Shown here: positions 1 to 8,923 of the stretch, one piece after another
Layout: the number at the start of each line of letters is the position of its first letter
How positions within the stretch are numbered: position 1 is the stretch's first letter
Origin: a virus
Direction: 5' to 3' (one strand)
Virus record (IMG/VR): IMGVR_UViG_3300027969_000152
Span: 1 to 47,620 of that record
Length of the DNA: 47,620 nucleotides
Notes under the pieces: model-generated
What the model saw: only the letters and a program-made list of their open reading frames with translations
The model's database searches: none
Told to the model about the DNA's origin: nothing
Translations under genes and position numbers: made by a program

Positions 1-1564
1 CTGTACTATCTAAAATGTTGCCACCAACCGGTAATGTTAAGTTACCAGTTTTGCCAAATGTCCATTGATTTGTACCAGTGTATAAAGATATTGCTCCGGG
101 TGATGTTACAGCATTACCGCTGTGAATTTGAACATCACTACCATGATAAGGTCTTGAGGAATTTCCACCTCTTATAACAAGAGTACCCCCTATCTCTCCC
201 CAACTTGGGTTACCTATATCAGAACCAGCATCACCTGCAGTGATTGTTAGATTACCACCTGCCCCAGCATTAACGCCGGTAGCCGCAATGCCGCCATCAC
301 CTGCACCGATTGTTAATGGTGCACCGGCACCACCGACAGCCACTGGACTTGCCACAGCGGGTGAGCCGTTAGTTGCTTGTACATTGCTAGTGATTACACT
401 ATTAAATGTAACATTGTTAGTTGTATTCAAGTCTTGATTGAATATATTTGTGATAGTTGTTAAATATCCTGCACTCGTCCAAGGTGTACCTGTTACAAAC
501 CCACTAACATCAGGTATATCAGTAGATAATGCAAATCCACTAACATCAGGTATATCAGTAGATAATGCAAACCCACTAACATCAGGTATCACCGGTGGAG
601 TATATGTGAATACACCGGTTGTATTTGCGTATGATAAGCTACCACCGCCACTCGCTGAATTTGGTGCACCAACACTTATATCTGTTAATGCTATACCGCC
701 GGCACCCAATCCACTTAGTATACTAGTACCATTAGCATAGTTAATGCTAGAACTATTAGTTGGTAATGTTATATTCCCATTATCATCTAAGGCCCAAACT
801 TTGTCAACTACTGTTAGATTCAGTATTTCCAATATTTCTGGAGTACCAACCGGTGCAGGTAATGCACCACCAAGTGCTGTCCAAGTTATAAGGTCTAATG
901 ATTCATAATAAACAGAAACCCCAACTGCAAGTTTCCAAAGTCCACCAACCAATCCCATAGTTGGTCCACTTGGTAATGCTTGATATAATGTGTCACTGAG
1001 TTTGGTGAACACCTGTGTGCCGGGATAGCCGCCGTCAGTGAACTGGTCTAATGTAACAGTAACAATATTTGTTGCTTCACTTATAGTAGTACCTTGTGGC
1101 AGTGTTAAATCTCCATCGCTGCCAAATTGCCATTCATAGGTTCCGTCTGTGCTTATTACTATATTACCGGTGGCGCCAGCTTCTAATTTAAGATACTTGT
1201 CATCATTGCCGAAGAATTGGTCATATATTGTGTTGTTGCCTGTGTCCAAATGAATGTGACCACTGTCATCTCCACCACGCACTCTGAGATATTGTAGATT
1301 AGCTGTGCTGTTAGCGCCCGGAGACAAATATAATCCGCTACCACCACCATCAATGTCGCCGGTACCTACTATAACTTGGTCACTGAATGTAACATTACCT
1401 GTACTAGAACTACTATAAGATAAGCTAGTCCAAGTGTTTGTCCCATCACCGATCTTAATTTGATTGTTATCGTAATTTAATCCTAGTTCACCGTCAGACA
1501 ACGTTGGATTTATTCTCTCCCAGTTATCTTCACTGTCTCGTCTTATTTGAATTCTATTTGCCAT
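1..1564 (-). CDS. Tail-fibre-like virion protein, N-terminal part (3' end outside window)
   Basis: An open frame of at least 521 codons runs from the ATG at 1564 leftwards off the window. The start overlaps the upstream stop as TAATG, so the two genes are translationally coupled. Residues 1-50 (MANRIQIRRDSEDNW..., then GELGLNYDNNQIKIGDGTNTW) resemble the N-terminal domain of Mtd-type phage fibres, which attaches a fibre to the particle. The rest is Gly/Ser/Thr/Asn-rich beta-type sequence with recurring 'W.F..DG.L.LP' units and a 12-residue repeat DVSGFALSTDIP in about 2.5 copies. A module starting TDISVG.PNSASGGG is shared with the next gene upstream. The role is inferred as a receptor-facing fibre or fibre-associated protein; the receptor-binding end is not visible. 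Confidence 0.75.
   Translation of the reverse strand, partial: MANRIQIRRDSEDNWERINPTLSDGELGLNYDNNQIKIGDGTNTWTSLSYSSSSTGNVTFSDQVIVGTGDIDGGGSGLYLSPGANSTANLQYLRVRGGDDSGHIHLDTGNNTIYDQFFGNDDKYLKLEAGATGNIVISTDGTYEWQFGSDGDLTLPQGTTISEATNIVTVTLDQFTDGGYPGTQVFTKLSDTLYQALPSGPTMGLVGGLWKLAVGVSVYYESLDLITWTALGGALPAPVGTPEILEILNLTVVDKVWALDDNGNITLPTNSSSINYANGTSILSGLGAGGIALTDISVGAPNSASGGGSLSYANTTGVFTYTPPVIPDVSGFALSTDIPDVSGFALSTDIPDVSGFVTGTPWTSAGYLTTITNIFNQDLNTTNNVTFNSVITSNVQATNGSPAVASPVAVGGAGAPLTIGAGDGGIAATGVNAGAGGNLTITAGDAGSDIGNPSWGEIGGTLVIRGGNSSRPYHGSDVQIHSGNAVTSPGAISLYTGTNQWTFGKTGNLTLPVGGNILDST
501..589. repeat. 36-bp in-frame tandem repeat in fibre gene
   Basis: A 36-bp unit starting ccactaacatcaggtatatc is repeated about 2.5 times (501-536, 537-572, 573-589) with a single base change between the full copies. 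It encodes the 12-residue unit DVSGFALSTDIP on the minus strand. Near-identity at the DNA level suggests recent expansion of the fibre shaft. Confidence 0.85.
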
Positions 1565-4500
1565 TATGCTTGACCTCCGTCTAATATGTTATTAAATTGT
1601 GTTGTGGTTGAACCACCATCAGTGCCGTCATATATGTCTTGTGATAGAATGCCGCGCAAGAAACTTCCTCCACCATCAACGTATGCCATGTCAATTTCAA
1701 AAACTGTACTTGCACTACCACCATCTAAGTTTAAATTGTTTAGAGGTCTGTTTCTGTATGCAGTGGTTTGTACTGTGTTGTCTGGGAACTCTACTTCTCC
1801 GTTGTCTTTGAATGCCCAGGTCTTGTCACCAGTAGTACCTTTAGAACGAATATTTACCCTAGCGTCACCGGTTTTATTAGTGTACAACTGTACATTAGCG
1901 GCTTCGGAATAAATTGCACCATTACCTGCACCATCATTTGGTATAGTTAATTTACCATTAGGATCAAACAACCATTGACAACTATCACCCGATGTACTAA
2001 TAGACACGCCCTGCTCTGCTACTCTAACCTTAGCGTTATATGGTATTACGCCATTTATGTCATTTACATATTCAAGGGTAGTTGCACCGTATGCACTACC
2101 TGAAGTGCGTATTCTTAATGCTGTGTTGTCCGGTGCTGATACAACAGTATTACCTGGCATTGATAAATTACCATCATCACCGAATGTCCAGGTATTTTCT
2201 GTGCCATCATCTGTTTCAATATACGCACCATTACTATCAACCCAGATAAAATTATTAAGTGCATTGTCGGCTAACACAGCCTGTCCATTTGCAGTCGCTG
2301 TTATTTGTCCATTTTCAAATGTTTCACCACCTGGGAATGTTAGCGCGCCATTTGTGTCAAAGGTCCATTGTTTAGTATTTGTATTAGTACCAATAAGAAC
2401 ATTACCACCGTTTCTTTCAATCTTAACATACTGGTCATCATCACCTAGATATATGTCAGTAATTGAAGGATCACCTGCTATCAAGTGAATATGATGGTCT
2501 TCAGTACTACCAGATGTTGTTAATGTAAGGGGTGAATTTTGTAATCCAACAATACTAAACCCTACAGCATTGCTAAGGGTGATAGTGAAAGTTGTCATAG
2601 TACTTGAAACTGGTATGGTCCAAGTTATTTGTTTAGAAGGCTCACTAGTAAATGTCAATGTACCTGTTAACGCACGACCCAATTGTTGACTAGTAGCTCC
2701 GGTAAATGTATAATCTACTGTTCCAGTAACTTGGGCAAGGTTATAATCAGGAATTATAGTTATAGTTATAGTATCACCGTCAGCAAATCCACCTGGATGA
2801 TCGGAAGCAATTCCTTGAGACCCTGTTAGGCGAACTACTAAACCCTGCCCAGACAATGCATTCGGTGGTGTGATGGTTGTTGAGTTGGCTGTTTCACTTA
2901 AGATAGTACCTTGGGGTAATGATAAGTTACCACCCTTATCAAATGTCCATGTAGAAGTTACAGTAGGACCACCATCAGAATTAGCAGTTTGTAATCTAAT
3001 ATCACCGTCAACTGTTACTACTTCAAAATCACTAGTGTCAGGTGGTGTGATATTAAATGTTTTTTGTCCACCATTATCCGTCGTTTGAGAAATATTAGCA
3101 CCATTAGCAATTGTCAATACAGCATCATCATGGAAAGTCCATTCATAATCATTAACTGCTATAGCGGCATAAGTTTCTTCTACCCAGATAAAATTTTCAT
3201 TGCTTTCTAATTGTGCATAGTTATTACCAACGATATTAACAACATCATTACTGGATCCTATATTATCACCGTCAAATGTAATATTGCCTGTACTTGCACC
3301 ACCGCCTGTGCTATCAGTATCATTTACCCAAGCAGTACCGTTATATTTTAATACTTGTCCGCTACTAGCACTAGTAATAGTAACATCACTTAAACTATCT
3401 AAATTAGTAACTAATGTAGGTTTGTTCTTAATATAGTCTAATTCTGTATTAGTTGCTTGTGTCCAGTCACTTTGAATTTGTGCTGCAGGTATGACCGGTG
3501 GAGTATACGTAAATACACCGGTTGAATTGGCGTATGACAAACTACCACCGCCACTTGCTGAATTATCAGCACCAATACTTATATCTGTTAAAGCTATACC
3601 ACTAGTCAATAAATTAGTTGCATCTGCTAAATTAGCAATATCTGTTGGAATATCACTGGCTAATGCAAACCCAGTAACATCAGGTATTACTGGTGGAGTA
3701 TATGTAAACACACCGGTTGTATTATCATAAGATACATCACCGCCGCCGCTTGCTGTATTAGGTGTACCAACACTAATATCAGTTAATGCTATGCCACTAG
3801 CAGTCAATAAATTAGTTGCATCTGCTAAGTTAGCAATGTCTGTTGGTATCAATAAAGTTGTATCTGTTAAATCAGCCAAATCAGTGGGTATGTCAGTCGT
3901 CAATGCATAACTACTTAAACTGCTTGTTGTTGCATAGTCACTCAAATCACTTGAAACTAGATAATTGCTATCATTAATAATATTACTAGTATGAGTTGGA
4001 ATAATTGGTGTACCACTTAAATTAGCATAAGTTACATTGGCAATTTTGTTGTCTACATAAATTTCTGTAGCTAAACCACTAATGCTAGGGATGCTTGGGC
4101 GATTTGATAAGTCATTGTAGTTACCACTTAGTGCTACTCCACTTAAACTTGGTAGGTTAGATAAATCATTGTATGCACCTGTTGTGGCAACTGTTGCTAA
4201 TGTTGGGGTACCACTTAAATTTGCATATGTAACGTTAGCAATTTTGTTATCTACATAAGTTGTACTAGCCATTCCAGTTGGAATATTTGCTAAGTCATTA
4301 TAATTACCTGACGTTGCAACATTCGCAAATGTGGGTTTACCGGTTAAACTAGACCAAGTTGTAGTTGCAACTTGCTGACTAATCCAACTTAAATTACCAG
4401 AACCATCTGTACTAAGAACATAACCAGAACTACCACCAGTAATTGAAACACGTGACGCTAGACCTAAATTAGCCTTTACGGCTACATTAATACGACCGAC

Positions 4501-4767
4501 ACTTAATGTTTCAGCAGTTAATATATTTGTATTTGCATCATAGGTAAGTTCTTCATCACCGGCTGCTTCATTATTTCTATTAATTAATACTTGGTTGTTT
4601 GCACCAATCGTATTTAAGTTATATTGAACGATGTTGACAATAGTTGTAGGTGCAACTTCTTCAGTTGGATATCGTACATTATCAATATAGGGAGTAGAGC
4701 TTGAACCTACTACTAGTCCCGGATCTGCGCCCGAGTTTACGAATACTTGTTCTGGATCTTGTGGCAT
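1564..4767 (-). CDS. Large modular tail-fibre-like virion protein (1067 aa)
   Basis: This is a low-complexity, beta-rich protein typical of a phage fibre shaft. The N-terminal 60 residues (MPQDPEQVFVNSGADPG...) have no match I can name. Residues about 130-300 repeat the motif YANLSGTPTLA/NYNDLSNLP. Residues about 320-480 carry two copies of the module with SASGGG..SY.N.TGVFTYTPPVIP that is shared with the downstream gene. The C-terminal half repeats 'W.FD..G.L.FP' units. The RBS AAGGAA lies 6 nt before the ATG, and the gene sits 12 bp after the upstream nucleotidyltransferase-like gene. Its role as receptor-contacting fibre or fibre-associated protein is inferred from composition and neighbours only. 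Confidence 0.7.
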   Translation of the reverse strand: MPQDPEQVFVNSGADPGLVVGSSSTPYIDNVRYPTEEVAPTTIVNIVQYNLNTIGANNQVLINRNNEAAGDEELTYDANTNILTAETLSVGRINVAVKANLGLASRVSITGGSSGYVLSTDGSGNLSWISQQVATTTWSSLTGKPTFANVATSGNYNDLANIPTGMASTTYVDNKIANVTYANLSGTPTLATVATTGAYNDLSNLPSLSGVALSGNYNDLSNRPSIPSISGLATEIYVDNKIANVTYANLSGTPIIPTHTSNIINDSNYLVSSDLSDYATTSSLSSYALTTDIPTDLADLTDTTLLIPTDIANLADATNLLTASGIALTDISVGTPNTASGGGDVSYDNTTGVFTYTPPVIPDVTGFALASDIPTDIANLADATNLLTSGIALTDISIGADNSASGGGSLSYANSTGVFTYTPPVIPAAQIQSDWTQATNTELDYIKNKPTLVTNLDSLSDVTITSASSGQVLKYNGTAWVNDTDSTGGGASTGNITFDGDNIGSSNDVVNIVGNNYAQLESNENFIWVEETYAAIAVNDYEWTFHDDAVLTIANGANISQTTDNGGQKTFNITPPDTSDFEVVTVDGDIRLQTANSDGGPTVTSTWTFDKGGNLSLPQGTILSETANSTTITPPNALSGQGLVVRLTGSQGIASDHPGGFADGDTITITIIPDYNLAQVTGTVDYTFTGATSQQLGRALTGTLTFTSEPSKQITWTIPVSSTMTTFTITLSNAVGFSIVGLQNSPLTLTTSGSTEDHHIHLIAGDPSITDIYLGDDDQYVKIERNGGNVLIGTNTNTKQWTFDTNGALTFPGGETFENGQITATANGQAVLADNALNNFIWVDSNGAYIETDDGTENTWTFGDDGNLSMPGNTVVSAPDNTALRIRTSGSAYGATTLEYVNDINGVIPYNAKVRVAEQGVSISTSGDSCQWLFDPNGKLTIPNDGAGNGAIYSEAANVQLYTNKTGDARVNIRSKGTTGDKTWAFKDNGEVEFPDNTVQTTAYRNRPLNNLNLDGGSASTVFEIDMAYVDGGGSFLRGILSQDIYDGTDGGSTTTQFNNILDGGQA
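3491..3848. repeat. Two diverged direct copies of a fibre module, related to 588-740
   Basis: Copies start near 3491 and 3686 with (a)t.accggtggagtata.gt and run through caataaattagttgcatctgc. A third relative lies at about 588-740 in the neighbouring fibre gene. All encode TGVFTYTPPVIP-type modules on the minus strand. This indicates module duplication and exchange between adjacent fibre genes. Confidence 0.7.
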
Positions 4768-4779
4768 TTCTTTTCCTTA

Positions 4780-5649
4780 TTATGACCTTAGAAGTGGGGG
4801 TATACCCGCACGACTTATCTTACTACCTAGCTTGCTAGCATTTTGTTGCATAGTTGTTGGACCAATGTCAACTGTTAATGCTGTCTTGTATCTAGGATCA
4901 TTTCTTTCTTTATAGCTAGGGATATATCCACTAGCACTTTCTGGTAAACTTAATCTTTCACTATGTAGAATGTTGAGTCTGTCAAACAATTTTTTAATAA
5001 TACCTTTACTACGCAAGGCTTTAAATGCTAAATTCTCAGGACCAAACTCACCGTGTAAATGTAATCCGTTTTTGCGATATTTCTTAATCTTGTCTATTAC
5101 ATTTTGTATCTTGTTTGGATCATTGTGTTTTAATGCTACTTTAGCCAAGTCACGCATTTTATTAAACTTTAACTTTGCAGATATTTGGTCTAGATTAGCA
5201 CGTGATTTTTTGGGTAGCTTGAGCCATTTGTCATTTAAAATACTATACTCACCCAAGCTGATAACGGGTTCATTAGCGTCTTGTATATATAATTCTACTT
5301 CATATCCATTTACTAGAATGTTGTGTGTATCGTTATATAATGTTTTTTTAGCGTGAAACAATTCACGGTAAACTAATTCGTCATTTAATTTACTCATATC
5401 TACTAAGATATGCAAATCAATATCGCTGTGTTTTGTATAAGTAAAGGCAGCATTACTACCGGACAATGTAATGTCCATTACTTGTAGATTGTCAAGTCCT
5501 AGATGGTCAATGAAGTCTCCCGCAATTAACAATAATTGCTCTCTTACGTCATCACGCATAATATCACCCGCAAAAATCGCATGATTTAAGTTATCATGGA
5601 AATATATTGCGTCATGTAGCTTGAAACTGTCTAATTCTTTTAAATTCAT
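4780..5649 (-). CDS. Predicted nucleotidyltransferase (Pol beta-type fold)
   Basis: This 289-aa protein has the nucleotidyltransferase signature GSNAAF...HSDIDLHI at residues 64-80: the GS motif, then D76-x-D78 as metal ligands, with a later acidic strand YEVELYI (E117/E119). The family transfers nucleotides to proteins, RNA or small molecules; the substrate here is unknown. The C-terminal half (about 150-289) is Lys-rich and helical and has no match I recognise. The start is ATG 5649; there is no Shine-Dalgarno sequence, and a CATAAATAC late-promoter motif ends 4 nt upstream, so the mRNA may be leaderless. A strong terminator insulates it from the glycosyltransferase gene upstream. Confidence 0.7.
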   Translation of the reverse strand: MNLKELDSFKLHDAIYFHDNLNHAIFAGDIMRDDVREQLLLIAGDFIDHLGLDNLQVMDITLSGSNAAFTYTKHSDIDLHILVDMSKLNDELVYRELFHAKKTLYNDTHNILVNGYEVELYIQDANEPVISLGEYSILNDKWLKLPKKSRANLDQISAKLKFNKMRDLAKVALKHNDPNKIQNVIDKIKKYRKNGLHLHGEFGPENLAFKALRSKGIIKKLFDRLNILHSERLSLPESASGYIPSYKERNDPRYKTALTVDIGPTTMQQNASKLGSKISRAGIPPLLRS

Positions 5650-5653
5650 ATGT

Positions 5654-5662
5654 GTATTTATG
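5654..5662 (-). promoter_or_regulatory. Late-promoter-like motif CATAAATAC
   Basis: It matches 7 of 8 bases of the T4 late consensus TATAAATA. It lies just downstream of a terminator and 4 nt before the start codon at 5649. Confidence 0.6.
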
Positions 5663-5663
5663 C

Positions 5664-5694
5664 AAAAAGGCTAACACAGTTGCCTGTGTTAGCC
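5664..5694 (-). terminator. Intrinsic terminator after glycosyltransferase gene
   Basis: A perfect 11-bp stem (ggctaacacag / ctgtgttagcc) with a 4-nt loop is followed on the minus strand by TTTTT. It ends the transcript from the gene at 5717-6637, and a late promoter follows at once. Confidence 0.9.
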
Positions 5695-5716
5695 CTAGGG
5701 GGTAAGAAGTCTACTA

Positions 5717-6637
5717 TTAAGCGGCTGCTTCTATAGTAGTTTCTTGAGGTGTTGCATCAACTGTTGTAGCTGAGATGGCTTGTTGTTCTTGTTGCTTCTT
5801 CTGTACATCTTGAACATACATAGGACCGATTGTGTCCATTAAATGTTGTTGATTTTCCATACAGAATACATATGAACCTGAGTGGCGTAGTAATACACGT
5901 TTATCAACATATACTTTACCTGCGATATCACGCCAGTTTTCACAGAATGTCCAGTCTTCACTGTAGTAACGATTTTGACGAACTGCTGTGTCAAAGTATG
6001 TCTTTAAGTGTTGGTCGTATTTTGGATCTAATCCAATGTCATTTTTGTATTGCTTAACAGCTGGATGAGATTTAAGTTTCTCAAATACATGACGTTTCAT
6101 TAACAAAAATCCTGTACCTGCTTTACTTACTTCTTGGAATCCATCAGTACCTTCTTCAGCACCTTCAAATCCATTAACTACCCACTTGATAGGCATAGTC
6201 TTCATCGGATACAATCCACCGATAACGTCTACATCACGGTTTAGCAATACTAACAAGTGCCATGGTTCCCAACCAATATCAGCATCAATGAACATTAAAT
6301 GTGTTGAATCTTTTTGTTCTAGGAATTTAGCTGTTAGTGTGTTACGGGCACGACTGATAAGACTCTCGTTAACCATTGTTTCCAATGTCCAGTCAATACC
6401 AAGTTGACGGGCGGTGTTAGCCCACTTGATGAATGACATGAAAGTTGATTCAGTCAACATACCACCGTAACATGGCATAGCGATATGCACACGGGTAGTA
6501 CGCAAGAAATCAACGTTAACTTGAACTTGATTTCCTTGAGCTTGTGTTTGCTCTGCTGCCGCTTTTTCAGCGATTTCCTGTACCATTTCTACTGGTACAG
6601 TTTTCTCTTCGGTTTTTTTGGTTTTCTTTGTTGCCAT
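5717..6637 (-). CDS. GT-A fold glycosyltransferase-like protein
   Basis: This 306-aa protein has a Lys/Glu/Gln-rich tail (1-45), then a GT-A-like core beginning VHIAMPCYGGM (about 50-60). MFIDADIGWEPW at about 115-126 carries the D118-A-D120 metal/sugar-nucleotide motif. Similar proteins are common in T4-like phages and are thought to glycosylate DNA, virion or host surface molecules; the substrate here cannot be told. A GAGG ribosome-binding site precedes the ATG (ACGAGGACCAAATG). The gene is followed by a strong terminator and preceded by a 57-bp AT-rich gap containing a weak late-type TGTAAATA near 6662. Confidence 0.7.
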   Translation of the reverse strand: MATKKTKKTEEKTVPVEMVQEIAEKAAAEQTQAQGNQVQVNVDFLRTTRVHIAMPCYGGMLTESTFMSFIKWANTARQLGIDWTLETMVNESLISRARNTLTAKFLEQKDSTHLMFIDADIGWEPWHLLVLLNRDVDVIGGLYPMKTMPIKWVVNGFEGAEEGTDGFQEVSKAGTGFLLMKRHVFEKLKSHPAVKQYKNDIGLDPKYDQHLKTYFDTAVRQNRYYSEDWTFCENWRDIAGKVYVDKRVLLRHSGSYVFCMENQQHLMDTIGPMYVQDVQKKQQEQQAISATTVDATPQETTIEAAA

Positions 6638-6694
6638 TTGGTCCTCGTTAAAATGTATAATTATTTACACACTGAGGAGCAGTACGAAATATTT

Positions 6695-8923
6695 TTATTT
6701 TTCGTCTAAAAAATCAGATGATTCGTTAATTCCCGCTTTTTTAGGGCGATTGACAGTAATCTTAACAAACTCTTTGTCGTCTTGTTTAGGTGACGGTTTA
6801 TCTTTATAATTCTGAACATCCTGATATTGCTTAATAGCAGATTGTTTGGTTACTTCGTTGACTTCACCTTCTTCGTTAGCCAATAATTGTTGTAATTCCT
6901 CATCGCTAGCTAGTTCCAAATCACTTGCATCGTAATTTCCAGTACTAACTAACTTACGAATCAATGCCATACGTTCATCAAAACCCTCTTTTAATGCAAC
7001 CTTCATTAACTTAACAAATTGAATTTTCTTTTCTAATGATGCTTCTTTAAGTAGTGGCTTAGCTTTACGAACAATATCAATAACACTTTCTTTCAGTGCT
7101 TTGTCTTTGATTTGTTTAACTGCTTTTTGTTTTGGTTCTTTTACTTGTTTAGGTACGTTTAGTCTTGATTTTGCTCTGTTCATAAATTCTAATACCTCTG
7201 CGTCACTTAATGCATCGGGCATTGCTTCACGCCAGTATGCAAATTGTTGTTCTTCTGTTGCGTTAGGTTCTTTTAATATCTCACGCATTGGTGTTGCTCT
7301 TGGTCCTTCTTCACTTTGTGCAGGATCATTTACTTGTTGTCGCGGAATGATTTGTAGACTTTCTAGTCCATAGCTTTGATAAGGAACAGCTCCAGATTTG
7401 TCTGGTCTAACTAACCATTGAAATTCTGGTACTTCAGCCTTACCCAAAACTAAAATAATATTTTTATACTGACTGCTTAAACTAGGAAATATCTGATTCA
7501 AACTTTGACCAGTATGAAATATGCCTGCATGTTGCGGGAAATTTTTCTTGTATATATAAAGTTTTTCTTCTGGAGTTAACGGGTCATCTTTCCCCATCTT
7601 TTGTGACACAAAGAAAAATGGTGTTGCCTTTGATTCTTGTGCTTGAACAATAACTGCTTGTGCTAATAACATGTGACCTTTATGTCCCATGCCACGTCCC
7701 CAACCAACTACCGCATCTACCTTAGGTTGTGCAGGTTTTGCTACCGCTTCAGTAATCTTCTTTGGCGCCCAGTTTTGTTGGTCAATTAATTTTAAGAATT
7801 GTCCGGGAAGTGGATTATCAAAACTAATTTCAGGGTGTGCTTGTACGTATCCTTCTGGATTAGTTTGCATAATCCCACCATGTAATCCAATACTTAGTGA
7901 CTTGATGATTTGCATCTTAGCATTAGTAAGTCCTTCAACCGCACCTAATGTTGCTTCATAACCTTTTTGGTCTGCTAACATTCCTTGTGCTTGACCTTCG
8001 CTTAGATTAGCTTGTGCCCATGCTGGGAAATCTTGTACTAGTCCTTGTGTTCTTAAATGAGTGTTAAGATATGTGTATAATATTCCACCTGGTTTGCTTA
8101 GTCCCTTTTTAGGTGCAAGATAATTATCAATGACATTAGCGTTACTACTAATAAAGCTACCAACTTTGTCAATATAACTTGTGTCAACACCGGGCATTTC
8201 TTCCACGTATGTAGTGCCTTGTACAATGATGCCTGGCTTAGATAAATTCTCTGCATTTGGATATCTACCTTCGTCACTGCTACCCAATGTAGGGAACCAA
8301 CCAGTAGAAGCAACCATTAACTTTGCATTTAGTTGTTCAGGTTTACCTATTTGTTTACCTAATTTACTATTTGCTGGAATATGAAACCCAGTAATGTTTG
8401 GTTTAAAGTCAAATGTTTTTGTGTTTTTATTATACACAGGCATTGCAGTTTCCCCGTCCGGCTTGACACCGGGATAAAACAATAAACCACCTTCTAAGTA
8501 ACCTGAATCAGGACTAATCTGTTCAAACAACGGCCACAAGTCTGCTACTTGTTTAGCAAATTGTGTACGACTAGCATCTGCACCGCCACCTGTACCCAAG
8601 ATAAAATTCATAATATCTTGTGGATTGTTTGGTAATGTATTTACACCTGCTTTAGTTTGCATTGAACCTCGACCTAGATAAGCCCACGCATTCTTTGGTA
8701 TCAGTCTAAAGACACCTTTTTCATCACGACCCCAATACATAACTGGCATGCCGTCCCATTTTAATTCAATTGAATCATAGTTGTCGACCATGTGACTCAT
8801 ACGCTCAACTGCATGTAGTCCGCCGCTACTACCATTTGAAATGACGAGGTCCTCTATGTGTTGGTACTTACGTCCAACGCCCGGTGCTGCCGCTTCAAAT
8901 AATAATACGTCTGATAATTTCAT
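6695..8923 (-). CDS. Fusion: ligase-like KxDG domain (DUF6267-like) plus HxGH nucleotidyltransferase
   Basis: This 742-aa protein appears to have two catalytic domains. Residues about 18-270 resemble the cyanophage DUF6267 family and contain ELKWDGMP (K55), the lysine motif of nucleic-acid ligases and capping enzymes, and later YLEGGLLFY (142-150), like ligase motif III/IV. Residues about 400-560 look like a cytidylyltransferase/NMNAT-type domain: GRGMGHKGHMLL with H414-K-G-H417, DPLTPEEKLYIY (447-458), and ATPMRE (543-548), like the family's SATxMRE motif. The C-terminal 150 residues are charged and helical. The leader MKLSDVLLFE-AAAPG resembles a T4 capsid-targeting sequence, and an ITE-A site (390-393) lies between the domains. 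The start overlaps the upstream stop by ATGA. Confidence 0.65.
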   Translation of the reverse strand: MKLSDVLLFEAAAPGVGRKYQHIEDLVISNGSSGGLHAVERMSHMVDNYDSIELKWDGMPVMYWGRDEKGVFRLIPKNAWAYLGRGSMQTKAGVNTLPNNPQDIMNFILGTGGGADASRTQFAKQVADLWPLFEQISPDSGYLEGGLLFYPGVKPDGETAMPVYNKNTKTFDFKPNITGFHIPANSKLGKQIGKPEQLNAKLMVASTGWFPTLGSSDEGRYPNAENLSKPGIIVQGTTYVEEMPGVDTSYIDKVGSFISSNANVIDNYLAPKKGLSKPGGILYTYLNTHLRTQGLVQDFPAWAQANLSEGQAQGMLADQKGYEATLGAVEGLTNAKMQIIKSLSIGLHGGIMQTNPEGYVQAHPEISFDNPLPGQFLKLIDQQNWAPKKITEAVAKPAQPKVDAVVGWGRGMGHKGHMLLAQAVIVQAQESKATPFFFVSQKMGKDDPLTPEEKLYIYKKNFPQHAGIFHTGQSLNQIFPSLSSQYKNIILVLGKAEVPEFQWLVRPDKSGAVPYQSYGLESLQIIPRQQVNDPAQSEEGPRATPMREILKEPNATEEQQFAYWREAMPDALSDAEVLEFMNRAKSRLNVPKQVKEPKQKAVKQIKDKALKESVIDIVRKAKPLLKEASLEKKIQFVKLMKVALKEGFDERMALIRKLVSTGNYDASDLELASDEELQQLLANEEGEVNEVTKQSAIKQYQDVQNYKDKPSPKQDDKEFVKITVNRPKKAGINESSDFLDEK

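Noticed and set aside
4780-5649. Capsid-targeting leader on the 289-aa NTase-like protein (MNLKELDSFKL)
   Set aside because: LKE occurs at residues 3-5, but no typical 10-residue leader with small residue after E is present.
6662-6669. TGTAAATA before the glycosyltransferase gene as late promoter
   Set aside because: Two departures from the motif used elsewhere; mentioned only in the gene entry.
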